Shown here one piece after another: positions 6,170 to 13,512 of a stretch of DNA of 44,355 nucleotides. The DNA is taken from NCBI GenBank assembly GCA_020638875.1, contig JACKHS010000025.1:1-44355 (forward strand), given 5' to 3'. Made by a program: the position numbers and the translations under genes. The stretch is from Planctomycetota bacterium (lineage in GTDB: Bacteria > Planctomycetota > UBA1135 > GCA-002686595). Position 1 is the stretch's first letter; every line of letters begins with the position of its first letter. A model generated the notes under the pieces. The model was not told the DNA's origin, searched no databases, and saw nothing but the letters and a program-made list of their open reading frames with translations.

Positions 6170-8938
6170 TCACGGGTTGGTGAGGATGCCGGCGGCGTCG
6201 CCCTGCGGGTCGCCGTTCGCGTCGATCCAAGCGTTGAGCACGATGCCCGAGTTCGGATCGGTCAGACGCCCGACCAACGTCGCGCCGAGCGGACCGGCGA
6301 GGCCCGGGAAGAGCGCGCCGTCGCGCAGGCTCGGCTGCGGCGCATCGGCGCCCATCGGGTGCTTGTTGCCGCCGTTCGAGCGACCGGACGGCTCGACCAC
6401 GCGGTCGAGGTCCAGGCGCGCGCGCGCCGGGTCCCAGGTGTCGGCCGGAGCCTGACCGCCGGCGCCCTTGCGGTTCGCGTCGTGGTCGAGCGGGTTCACC
6501 GCCGCGCCGTTCTCGTCGAACAGGTACAGGCCCGAACCGAGGCCGGCCACGGCGTGCACCCACAGCGGCGAGTCGAGCTGGTTGCCCGGGTTCTTGCCGA
6601 AGTGGTCCTTCAGGAGGTCGTAGTCGAGCGCGCCGTAGTCGCGCGCGGCGAGCGCCGCGCGGAACGCGTCGTACTCGGCGCCCCAGGTCGCCAGACCGTC
6701 CGTCGTGAGGTGGCACGACACGCAGTTGCGCGCACCCTCGTCGGTGCTCGTCACGCGTCCGCGGATCGAGTGCGCCATCATCGAGTTGTGGCTCATCGAC
6801 GGGTACGGCACCGCCGGGTTGTTGCCGCCGCCGTTGCGGTCGCTGAACACGTAGAAGTCGGACTCCTGGCCGTTGCGGTCGCGCCAGGAGAAGAAGGCGT
6901 CCGTGTTCGAGGCGAGCACCGCGATCTCGTTCTGCGAGTTCACGCCGAGCTGGAAGGGCACGGGCGACTGGTAGACGAAGTCCGCGATGCGCTGGCGGAA
7001 GACGATGCGCTCGCCGGTGATGTTGCTGAAGTTGTTGCCGTTGTTGTACTCGCCCTGGAGGTGGCACCCGGTGCAGGTGTTCGTCCAGGCCGAGTGACAC
7101 GTCGCGCAGTCCATGCGGTCGGTGTGCGAGAAGCCCGCCGGCGCATGGCCGGTCTGGCGCGGCCCGATGCCCGTCGCGAGCGTGCCGTCGTCGCGACCCA
7201 TCGCGAAGGACGCGCGCGCCGTGTAGATCGGCTGCCCGCTCACCGGGTGCAGCTTGCCCGTGTCCACGATCGTGTCGCGCGTCTGCGGCACGAAGTGGCG
7301 CACGCCGTCGAGGCGCGAGGTCAGCCAGTAGTTGCCGCCCTCGAGCTCGACGTGGTCGAGCGGGTTGCCTTCGGCGTCGACCGCGATCTGCGCGGCCTCG
7401 CCGTCGAAGGCGGTGCCGGCCACCGTCTGCGCGTAGGCCGCGGCGCTGCCGTGACAGCTCTCGCAGCGGACCTTCACGGCCTGCTCCATGCGACTCTTGA
7501 TCTTGTCGCCGCTGGCGCCCGTGACGTCGCCGCCGTGCAGGTCGACCGAGCCGTGGCAGTCGATGCAGCCCATGCCCGCCTCGTAGTGCACGTCCGCCGG
7601 CGTGTCGTCGCGACCGTCGCCGTCGTAGTCCTCGAAGACGAGGTACTGGTGGCGGTTGCGGCCGTTGAACGTCTCGTTGCCGACCGCCGGGTCGAACAGG
7701 CGCGGGTCGTCGGTCGTGTCGCGGTAACTCGCCGGGTTGGCCGGGTACTGCCGCCCGCGACGCACGTCCTGGTTCTGGTCGAGGCGGATGCCCCAGTACT
7801 GCATGACCGTGCGGTTCGAACCCTGGTGGCAGCCTGCGCAGGTGTGGTCGTCCATGCCCGCCACGAACGTGCCGTCGGGGTCGGTGCGCGCCGTGCTGAC
7901 GATGCGGTGGCTGCGCAGGTGCGGCCGCTCGGGGTCGTCGATGTTGTCCGGGTCGAGCGGCTCGGCCTTGTTCACGTTCGCGTCGCGGCTGCCGCTGCGC
8001 CCGCTGAGCGCGTACGGCATGTGACACGCGCTGCAACCCGACGAGCGGAAGTCGCCGTAGCGGTTGTTCGCGCCGGAGCTCCCGAGGTGGCAGTCTCCGC
8101 ACGTGAAGGCGGTCATCTCGTGCCACAGGTTCGCCAGCGGCGAGCCCGTCACGAGCGTGCCGTCCGGGTTCTGGCCGGTGCCGAGGTTGCCCTCGAGGTA
8201 CGCGTCGTTGTTGAACAGGCTGCTCGGCAGCGACTCGTTGCGCCGGCTGAAGACGGGGAACTCGAGCAGTTGCGTCACCGAGCCCACGTCACTCGCGCCG
8301 GAGTGCTGCGGATCCGTGACGGCGCGGAAGCCGAGGTCGGCCGCCGTGTCGAGGTCCTTGCCCACGCTCGCCGTCACCTGGTTCTCGATGCCGGCCGCGT
8401 ACGTCGCGCCGGCGAGGATGCCGGTCTCGGTCGCGAGCGGACTGCCGGCCACCGCCTGACCGTGCGCCTGGTGGCACATGCCGCACGCGCGCCCCTGCGT
8501 GACGACGCGCAGGTCGCCGGGGTTCACGAACTGCAGGTAGTCGAGCGCCGTGTAGGTGACGCCGTCGACCTGGTAGTCGTCGAGCTTGTCGAGGCCGGTC
8601 AGCGTGAGCTTGTTGAACCACGCGAAGGCGTTCACGTCCTGGAACGCGCGGTCGCCGATCTCGGGCGGCGGCGGGACGTGGCTCGTGAGCTGGTCCGCTC
8701 CGTCGGGGTTGCCGCCGTGGCACGTCGTGCAACGCAGCTCGTTCGCTGCGCCGAACGGGTGCGGGTTCTCGATGCCCGGCCCCGCGTAGTCGTCCTGCGA
8801 CGACGCGTTGTGGCAGTGCATGCACGACTCCGACTGGCTGACCGACAGCACCTTGGTGTCCGAGCTACAGCCCAGCGCCAACAGTCCCCATAGCGCGGCG
8901 CCGAAGCGCACGACGCTCCCTGCGTCCTTCCTTCCCAT
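6170..8938 (-). CDS. 11-haem c-type cytochrome lipoprotein
   Basis: A 922-aa multihaem cytochrome, likely anchored on the cell surface or outer membrane. The leader ends in the lipobox A-L-G-C (Cys24). Eleven CxxCH haem-binding motifs are visible in order: CMHCH, CTTCH, CGMCH, CGDCH, CSACH, CAGCH, CIDCH, CESCH, CATCH, CTGCH, CVSCH. They are widely spaced, and the histidine- and aspartate-rich segments between them could supply distal ligands. The architecture (large, few haems per residue, lipoprotein) is that of terminal reductases of extracellular electron-transfer systems. It lies 139 bases downstream of the 7-haem lipoprotein gene, in the same direction and with no obvious terminator between, so it is probably the last gene of the cluster. 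AGGGGG precedes the ATG at 8938. The electron acceptor is unknown. Confidence 0.9.
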   Translation of the reverse strand: MGRKDAGSVVRFGAALWGLLALGCSSDTKVLSVSQSESCMHCHNASSQDDYAGPGIENPHPFGAANELRCTTCHGGNPDGADQLTSHVPPPPEIGDRAFQDVNAFAWFNKLTLTGLDKLDDYQVDGVTYTALDYLQFVNPGDLRVVTQGRACGMCHQAHGQAVAGSPLATETGILAGATYAAGIENQVTASVGKDLDTAADLGFRAVTDPQHSGASDVGSVTQLLEFPVFSRRNESLPSSLFNNDAYLEGNLGTGQNPDGTLVTGSPLANLWHEMTAFTCGDCHLGSSGANNRYGDFRSSGCSACHMPYALSGRSGSRDANVNKAEPLDPDNIDDPERPHLRSHRIVSTARTDPDGTFVAGMDDHTCAGCHQGSNRTVMQYWGIRLDQNQDVRRGRQYPANPASYRDTTDDPRLFDPAVGNETFNGRNRHQYLVFEDYDGDGRDDTPADVHYEAGMGCIDCHGSVDLHGGDVTGASGDKIKSRMEQAVKVRCESCHGSAAAYAQTVAGTAFDGEAAQIAVDAEGNPLDHVELEGGNYWLTSRLDGVRHFVPQTRDTIVDTGKLHPVSGQPIYTARASFAMGRDDGTLATGIGPRQTGHAPAGFSHTDRMDCATCHSAWTNTCTGCHLQGEYNNGNNFSNITGERIVFRQRIADFVYQSPVPFQLGVNSQNEIAVLASNTDAFFSWRDRNGQESDFYVFSDRNGGGNNPAVPYPSMSHNSMMAHSIRGRVTSTDEGARNCVSCHLTTDGLATWGAEYDAFRAALAARDYGALDYDLLKDHFGKNPGNQLDSPLWVHAVAGLGSGLYLFDENGAAVNPLDHDANRKGAGGQAPADTWDPARARLDLDRVVEPSGRSNGGNKHPMGADAPQPSLRDGALFPGLAGPLGATLVGRLTDPNSGIVLNAWIDANGDPQGDAAGILTNP

Positions 8939-9077
8939 GTCGAATCCCCCTGGCCCGTCGGTCGCGCGCGCGCGCGGCGTCCTGTCGCCGCGGCCCCCGT
9001 GCGCGCGGCCTCCCGACCGCTCCCGTGTTCGTCCTTCGGCCCCGGCGCTCGTCGCGCTTGAGCCCGCCCGTGTTCCC

Positions 9078-9743
9078 TCAGAACTCCGCGTTGCTCCAGG
9101 TCGTCGGCTGGTGGCAACGATCGCAGTGGTCCACCCAACCCAGGCCGACGTGGCCCGGGTTCAACGCGACGGCGAGATCCTCGCGGTGGCACGTCACGCA
9201 CTCGCGATCCGTCGGCGTGAAGCGGCCGACCTCCGCGCCCGGGTGGCAGCGCCAGCACGCCGTGCTCGCGTGGATGCCCTCCAACGGGAAGCGCGTGCGC
9301 CGGTGCAGCTCGACCTGACCGAACGGTCGCCACGTCTCCTGCACGTGACACGTCGCACAGCGCTGGCCGAGGCCGCCCTGGTGCACGTCCTCGTGACAGC
9401 CCGCGCAGCCCTGCCGCGCGAAGACGTCGACGGGTCCGCGGTCGTTGTGGCACAACAGGCACGCGGCCTGCGCGTGCGCGCCCTCGAGCGGCACCCCGGT
9501 CTTCTCGGCGTGGTCGAACTCGAAGTCGGCGCGCAGCGTGTGCCAGCCCTGTCCTTCGTGGCAGAGGCTGCAGTCCGCGGGGAAGTCGTCGTGCGGCAGC
9601 ACGGGCCCGAGGCCGCTCCACCAGCGGTGCTGGTCGATGCCGAGCGGCCCCTGCGTCGTGCTGCACGCCGCGACGACGCTCGCCGCGGCGACGAGCAGCG
9701 CGCTGATCCGCTGTGCCAGGTTCCATCGCTTGGCCGTGCTCAT
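9078..9743 (-). CDS. 7-haem c-type cytochrome lipoprotein
   Basis: A 221-aa lipoprotein (lipobox V-A-A-C, Cys27) with seven CxxCH motifs: CSLCH, CLLCH, CAGCH, CATCH, CWRCH, CVTCH, CDRCH. It contains the same module found in the 23-haem protein upstream: an FDH segment, a G-x-H before a CxxCH, then a CxxCH-x-x-x-H pair. The two are therefore related by domain duplication. The ATG at 9741-9743 overlaps the stop of the beta-barrel gene (ATGA), so the two are translationally coupled. By analogy with porin-cytochrome complexes it could plug or cap the barrel and pass electrons to the 11-haem protein. Side of the outer membrane not determined. Confidence 0.9.
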   Translation of the reverse strand: MSTAKRWNLAQRISALLVAAASVVAACSTTQGPLGIDQHRWWSGLGPVLPHDDFPADCSLCHEGQGWHTLRADFEFDHAEKTGVPLEGAHAQAACLLCHNDRGPVDVFARQGCAGCHEDVHQGGLGQRCATCHVQETWRPFGQVELHRRTRFPLEGIHASTACWRCHPGAEVGRFTPTDRECVTCHREDLAVALNPGHVGLGWVDHCDRCHQPTTWSNAEF

Positions 9744-11464
9744 CAGAAGCTCCTGGAGAGGTAGAAGGCGACGCGCAGCGAGAGCTCCTCGTTCCACACG
9801 ACGCCCGAGCCGTCGAGGTGCAGGTCCCACGCGCCCATGCCGTACAGGCCGAGGTCGCCGCTCACGCGGTGTTGCCAGATCGTGTCGTTGTCGCTCGAGA
9901 AGCCGTCGAGGTCGTGCTGCGACACCTCGTACGACAGGTCCCAGCGCGCGCGCGCGAGTTGCCCGCCCACGGCCGCGCGCGCGCCGAGCACCAAGCTGTA
10001 GGCGCCCTGCGCGGCGAAGCCGGTGAGCTCCGCGCGCCCGCCGCGCCCACCGAAGTCGACCCACTCGTAGCCGCTCTCGAGGTCGCCGCCCGCATCGTCC
10101 TGGTCGACCCACAGGCCGACGTGCCCGTGCCAGCGGTTGCCGCTGGCGAGCTGGCGCCAGCCGCTGACCGACAGCCGCTCCGAGCGGTCGTCCGCCAGCC
10201 GCGAGGCGGTCGGCGGCTCGAACTCGTAGCGCTCGATGTCGGGGAAGCTCTGGTGCACGAGCGCCACCGTCAGCGCGTGGCCCTCGTCCCAGCGCCGGCC
10301 GGTCGAGAGCTGCGCGCGCGTCAGGTCGACGGGCGTTCCCTTCGCGTCGTCGCCGCCGGTGTACAGGTCCACCCACAGCGTGCCGTCGAAGTCCCAACCC
10401 TCGCCCGGCAGGTAGCGCAGCTTGCCGAGCAGGAGGTCGCGGTCAGCCGCGCCGTTGTGGAAGCTGCGCTGGTAGCCCGCCGTCGCCGAGAGCTCCTCGC
10501 GCTTGTCGCTGACCCACTGGTAGTAGCCCGACACCTGGAAGTCGTGGCCGGACTCGAACTCCGGCGTCGGCTCGGGCATGAAGCCCACGCTCGCACCGTA
10601 GCGATCGCCGCTCTCGAGGCGCCGGCCGTACTCGTAGCCGTCGAGCACGCCGAACTCGGGCACGCCGTCCTGCAGGAAGCGCCCGGCCTCCTGGCGCACC
10701 TTCTGGAAGCGCGTGCCGCCCCACGAGTACGAGGCGCGGTTGATGCGCAGGCGCTGCGCGTCCTCGTCGGGGTTCGCGTCGTTGCGGTCGGCGCGACGGT
10801 AGTCGAGCTCCGCGTCGACGTGCAGCTCGCCACCGCGCTCGAACGGGTTCTGCACGAGCACGTCGCCGCCGGTGCGCAACAGTACGTCCGAGCGCCCGAC
10901 CTGCGAGGTCCACCCGCCGTCGGCGGAGACGAAGAGTCGCCCGTAGACGCGCCGCGGCCGCTGCTCCGGTCGCAGGGCCTCGACGCGCGCGAGCAGCGGC
11001 TGATCGCTGGTCCAGCCGTCGTCGCCGCGCTCCCAGCGCTCGGGCTCGTCGCTCGGCTCCGCGGCGGGCTCGGCGGGCGCTTCGACGACCGGCACCGGGC
11101 GCGGCGCGAGGCGCGCCCGCGGTACGGCGGTCTCGCCGCGCGTGCCGAGCGCGAGCACGACGTCGCGCTCGTCGAGCTGCACGCCCGCGCGGCGCTCGTC
11201 GGCCGAGATCACGCGCCCCCGCACGCTCCCGCCCCCGAGCGGTCGGAACAGCACGAAGTCGCCGCGCGCGAGGCCGTCCACGCGACCGCGGTCGACGACG
11301 ACGAGGCCGTCCTCGCGCACCTCGACGACGCGCATCTCGAGCGAGACGCGCTCCTCGGCGGCGGGTGCTTGCTGTCCCTGCGGCGCGCCGGACTCCGGCG
11401 CGCGCGCGGCGATCCCCCGCGCCGCGAGCCCGGCGCACACCACGAACCAGACGGCTCCTCTCAC
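9743..11464 (-). CDS. Predicted outer-membrane beta-barrel (conduit porin candidate)
   Basis: A 573-aa exported protein starting with GTG at 11464 (VRGAVWFVVCAGLAARG, signal peptide). About residues 40-105 form a small beta domain (VVEVREDGLVVVDRGRVDGLARGD). After a proline-rich linker, residues ~190-573 are alternating aromatic/polar strands with many short turns, ending in phenylalanine (FYLSRSF), the classic C-terminal signal of outer-membrane barrels. It has no CxxC or CxxCH motif in the mature part, unlike MtrB/PioB, so homology to those is not established. Its GTG overlaps the stop of the 23-haem gene and its stop overlaps the ATG of the 7-haem gene. This context makes it the likely sheath carrying cytochromes across the outer membrane. 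Confidence 0.78.
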   Translation of the reverse strand: MRGAVWFVVCAGLAARGIAARAPESGAPQGQQAPAAEERVSLEMRVVEVREDGLVVVDRGRVDGLARGDFVLFRPLGGGSVRGRVISADERRAGVQLDERDVVLALGTRGETAVPRARLAPRPVPVVEAPAEPAAEPSDEPERWERGDDGWTSDQPLLARVEALRPEQRPRRVYGRLFVSADGGWTSQVGRSDVLLRTGGDVLVQNPFERGGELHVDAELDYRRADRNDANPDEDAQRLRINRASYSWGGTRFQKVRQEAGRFLQDGVPEFGVLDGYEYGRRLESGDRYGASVGFMPEPTPEFESGHDFQVSGYYQWVSDKREELSATAGYQRSFHNGAADRDLLLGKLRYLPGEGWDFDGTLWVDLYTGGDDAKGTPVDLTRAQLSTGRRWDEGHALTVALVHQSFPDIERYEFEPPTASRLADDRSERLSVSGWRQLASGNRWHGHVGLWVDQDDAGGDLESGYEWVDFGGRGGRAELTGFAAQGAYSLVLGARAAVGGQLARARWDLSYEVSQHDLDGFSSDNDTIWQHRVSGDLGLYGMGAWDLHLDGSGVVWNEELSLRVAFYLSRSF

Positions 11465-13512
11465 GGCTTCCTCCGCTTGCGCCTCAAGAGCGCTCGTTCC
11501 TGGACGCCGTGGCAGTCGACGCACTCCTTGCCCAAGGGCTTGTAGCGCACGACGCGGACGCCCGCGATGGTCTCGGGTTTGTGACACGCGCCGCAGTCGA
11601 GCGCGGCGTGGTGCTCCTCGAGCGGGAAGGAGGAGTTCAGGTCGTGGTCGAAGAGCGTCGCCTCGAAGCGCTCGCCGACCGTGTGGCAGCGGTCGCAGCG
11701 CGCGGCGTCGCCCGCCTCGTCCGGCTGCGTGAGCTGGCCCGCGTGCGGATCGCCGTGGCACGCGTCGCACGACGTGCCGCGCGCGGGCTGCCACGTGCGC
11801 CCGTGCACGTCGGGCCGCACGAGCGGCTCGTGACACGCGGTGCAGCGCGCCGCGGCGTGCGCGCCCTCGAGCGCGAAGCCGGTCCAGCGCCCGTGGTCGA
11901 AGCCGTAGGGCTGCGAGCGGAACGACAGCTCGTCGTGACAGCGCGCACAGTCGCTGCGTCCGTCCACCGCGCGCGGCAGGCCGTCGCGATCGAAGGCGTC
12001 GCCGTGCGGATCGGTGTGGCAGCGCTCGCAGCCGGCGGCGACGGCGAAGAGCGCGTTGGCGCGTCCGAAGCTGCGGCCGGCGTCGTCGGGCGCGGGCGTC
12101 GGCGCGTGGCAACTCTCGCAGCCGTTCTGCTCGTGCGAGCCGCGCACCGCGAAGCCCGTGCGCGCGCCGTGGTCGAAGGCCTGGGCCGGCACGTCGGCGA
12201 AGTGCGTCGCGCGGTGACAGGCGTCGCAGTCCTCGGGGCGCGAGCGGCCGTCGACCACGGCGCGGCGCTCGAAGAAGCCGCGGTGCGCGTCGGCGTGGCA
12301 GGCGGTGCACGCGCGCGGCGTCCCGCGGAAGTGCCGCGGCGCGTCCTCGTCCTGCTCGTGGCAGGCCTCGCAGGCGAGCGCCGCGTGGCTGTCCTCGAGC
12401 GGCCAGGCGCGCTCGGCGTGCAGCGCGACGTCGACGAGGTGCGGCGCGAAGCGCTCGCGGGCGTGGCACTCGCGGCAGTCCGTCACGCCCGCCGCGTCGG
12501 CGAACTGCGCGCGGTGCGGGTCGGCGTGGCAGGCCGCGCAGGTCTCGGCGTCGCGCCCGGGGTGCTGCGCCGCGAAGTCGCCCTGCTCGGCCGCGTGGCA
12601 GTCCGCGCAGCTCGCCTCGGCGTGCGGCGCGTCGAGCGCGAAGCCCGTGCCGCGCGCGTGGTCGGCGGCACCGAAGCTCTCGCGCGCCACGTCGAAGTGG
12701 AGCTGTTCGGCCGCGTGGCAGGTGCCGCAGTCCTGGCCGAGCGCCTCGAGGAAGCTCGCGCGGTGCGGCGACTCGTGGCAGGCCGTGCACTCGCGCCGGT
12801 CCGCGGCGCCGGGCAGCACGAGCTCGAGCGCGTGCGCGTCGCCCTCGGCGTGGCACTCGCGGCAGCCGAGCGCCGCGTGCGGGCCGACGAGCGCGAGCCA
12901 CGCCTCGTGGCCGGCAAACGCCTGCACCTCGAAGGAGTCCTCCGAGTGGCAGCGCGCGCAGTCCTGGCTGAGCCGGCCCTCGTGCGGGTCGTCGTGACAG
13001 CTCGCGCACGAGCGGTCGAGGCCGACGAAGCGGTGCTGGCCCTCGACGAGCACCGGCGTCTCGGCGTTCACGTGGCACTCGACGCAGGCCAGCTCGAGGT
13101 GCGCGCCGCGGCGCTCGTAGCCGACGAGCTCGTGGTCGAACTCGTCCGGCCCGGCGGTGCCGGCCTGCGCGAAGCTCTGCCGGTTCACGAGCGCGAAGCC
13201 GGCGCCGTGGTGCTCGCTGTGACACAAGGCGCACTGGTCGAGGCGCTCGGCGCCCAGCGTGCCGTGCAGGCCGCGGCCGGTCTCGCCGTGCTCGCCGATC
13301 AGCTCGTGGCACTCGAGGCACGCGTCGGCGAGGCCGGCGAAGACGCCGCCGTGGCACAGCGCGCAGTCCTGACCGCCGGCGAGCTCGGCCACGGCCTCGT
13401 GCGAGCCCGAGAGCGCGCCGGGCATCGGGCGGCGCGCGTCGACGACCGCGACGGTGAGCACGGCCGTCAGCGAGCCGACGGCGATGGCGAGCTGCGACAG
13501 GGAGAGCTTCAC
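11461..13512 (-). CDS. 23-haem c-type cytochrome, inner-membrane anchored, c7-like modules
   Basis: A 683-aa cytochrome with 23 CxxCH motifs, about one haem per 30 residues. The N-terminus (VKLSLSQLAIAVGSLTAVLTVAVV) is a hydrophobic segment without a clear cleavage site, so it may be an inner-membrane anchor. The rest repeats a module: FDH-x(3)-TGF-x-L-x-G-x-H, then CxxCH, then CxxCH-x-DPH-x-G, then CxxCH. Extra histidines in FDH, G-x-H and DPH are candidate distal ligands, as in three-haem c7 domains. The array could bridge the periplasm as a haem wire. The GTG at 13512 overlaps the stop of the membrane flavoprotein gene, and its own stop overlaps the barrel GTG. A longer open frame reaching 15426 is only the shadow of the upstream gene. 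Confidence 0.92.
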   Translation of the reverse strand: MKLSLSQLAIAVGSLTAVLTVAVVDARRPMPGALSGSHEAVAELAGGQDCALCHGGVFAGLADACLECHELIGEHGETGRGLHGTLGAERLDQCALCHSEHHGAGFALVNRQSFAQAGTAGPDEFDHELVGYERRGAHLELACVECHVNAETPVLVEGQHRFVGLDRSCASCHDDPHEGRLSQDCARCHSEDSFEVQAFAGHEAWLALVGPHAALGCRECHAEGDAHALELVLPGAADRRECTACHESPHRASFLEALGQDCGTCHAAEQLHFDVARESFGAADHARGTGFALDAPHAEASCADCHAAEQGDFAAQHPGRDAETCAACHADPHRAQFADAAGVTDCRECHARERFAPHLVDVALHAERAWPLEDSHAALACEACHEQDEDAPRHFRGTPRACTACHADAHRGFFERRAVVDGRSRPEDCDACHRATHFADVPAQAFDHGARTGFAVRGSHEQNGCESCHAPTPAPDDAGRSFGRANALFAVAAGCERCHTDPHGDAFDRDGLPRAVDGRSDCARCHDELSFRSQPYGFDHGRWTGFALEGAHAAARCTACHEPLVRPDVHGRTWQPARGTSCDACHGDPHAGQLTQPDEAGDAARCDRCHTVGERFEATLFDHDLNSSFPLEEHHAALDCGACHKPETIAGVRVVRYKPLGKECVDCHGVQERALLRRKRRKP

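Noticed and set aside
7560..8720. TGGCAC-like strings within the 11-haem gene resembling sigma-54 -24 elements
   Set aside because: They arise from codons around haem motifs and lack a correctly spaced TTGC.
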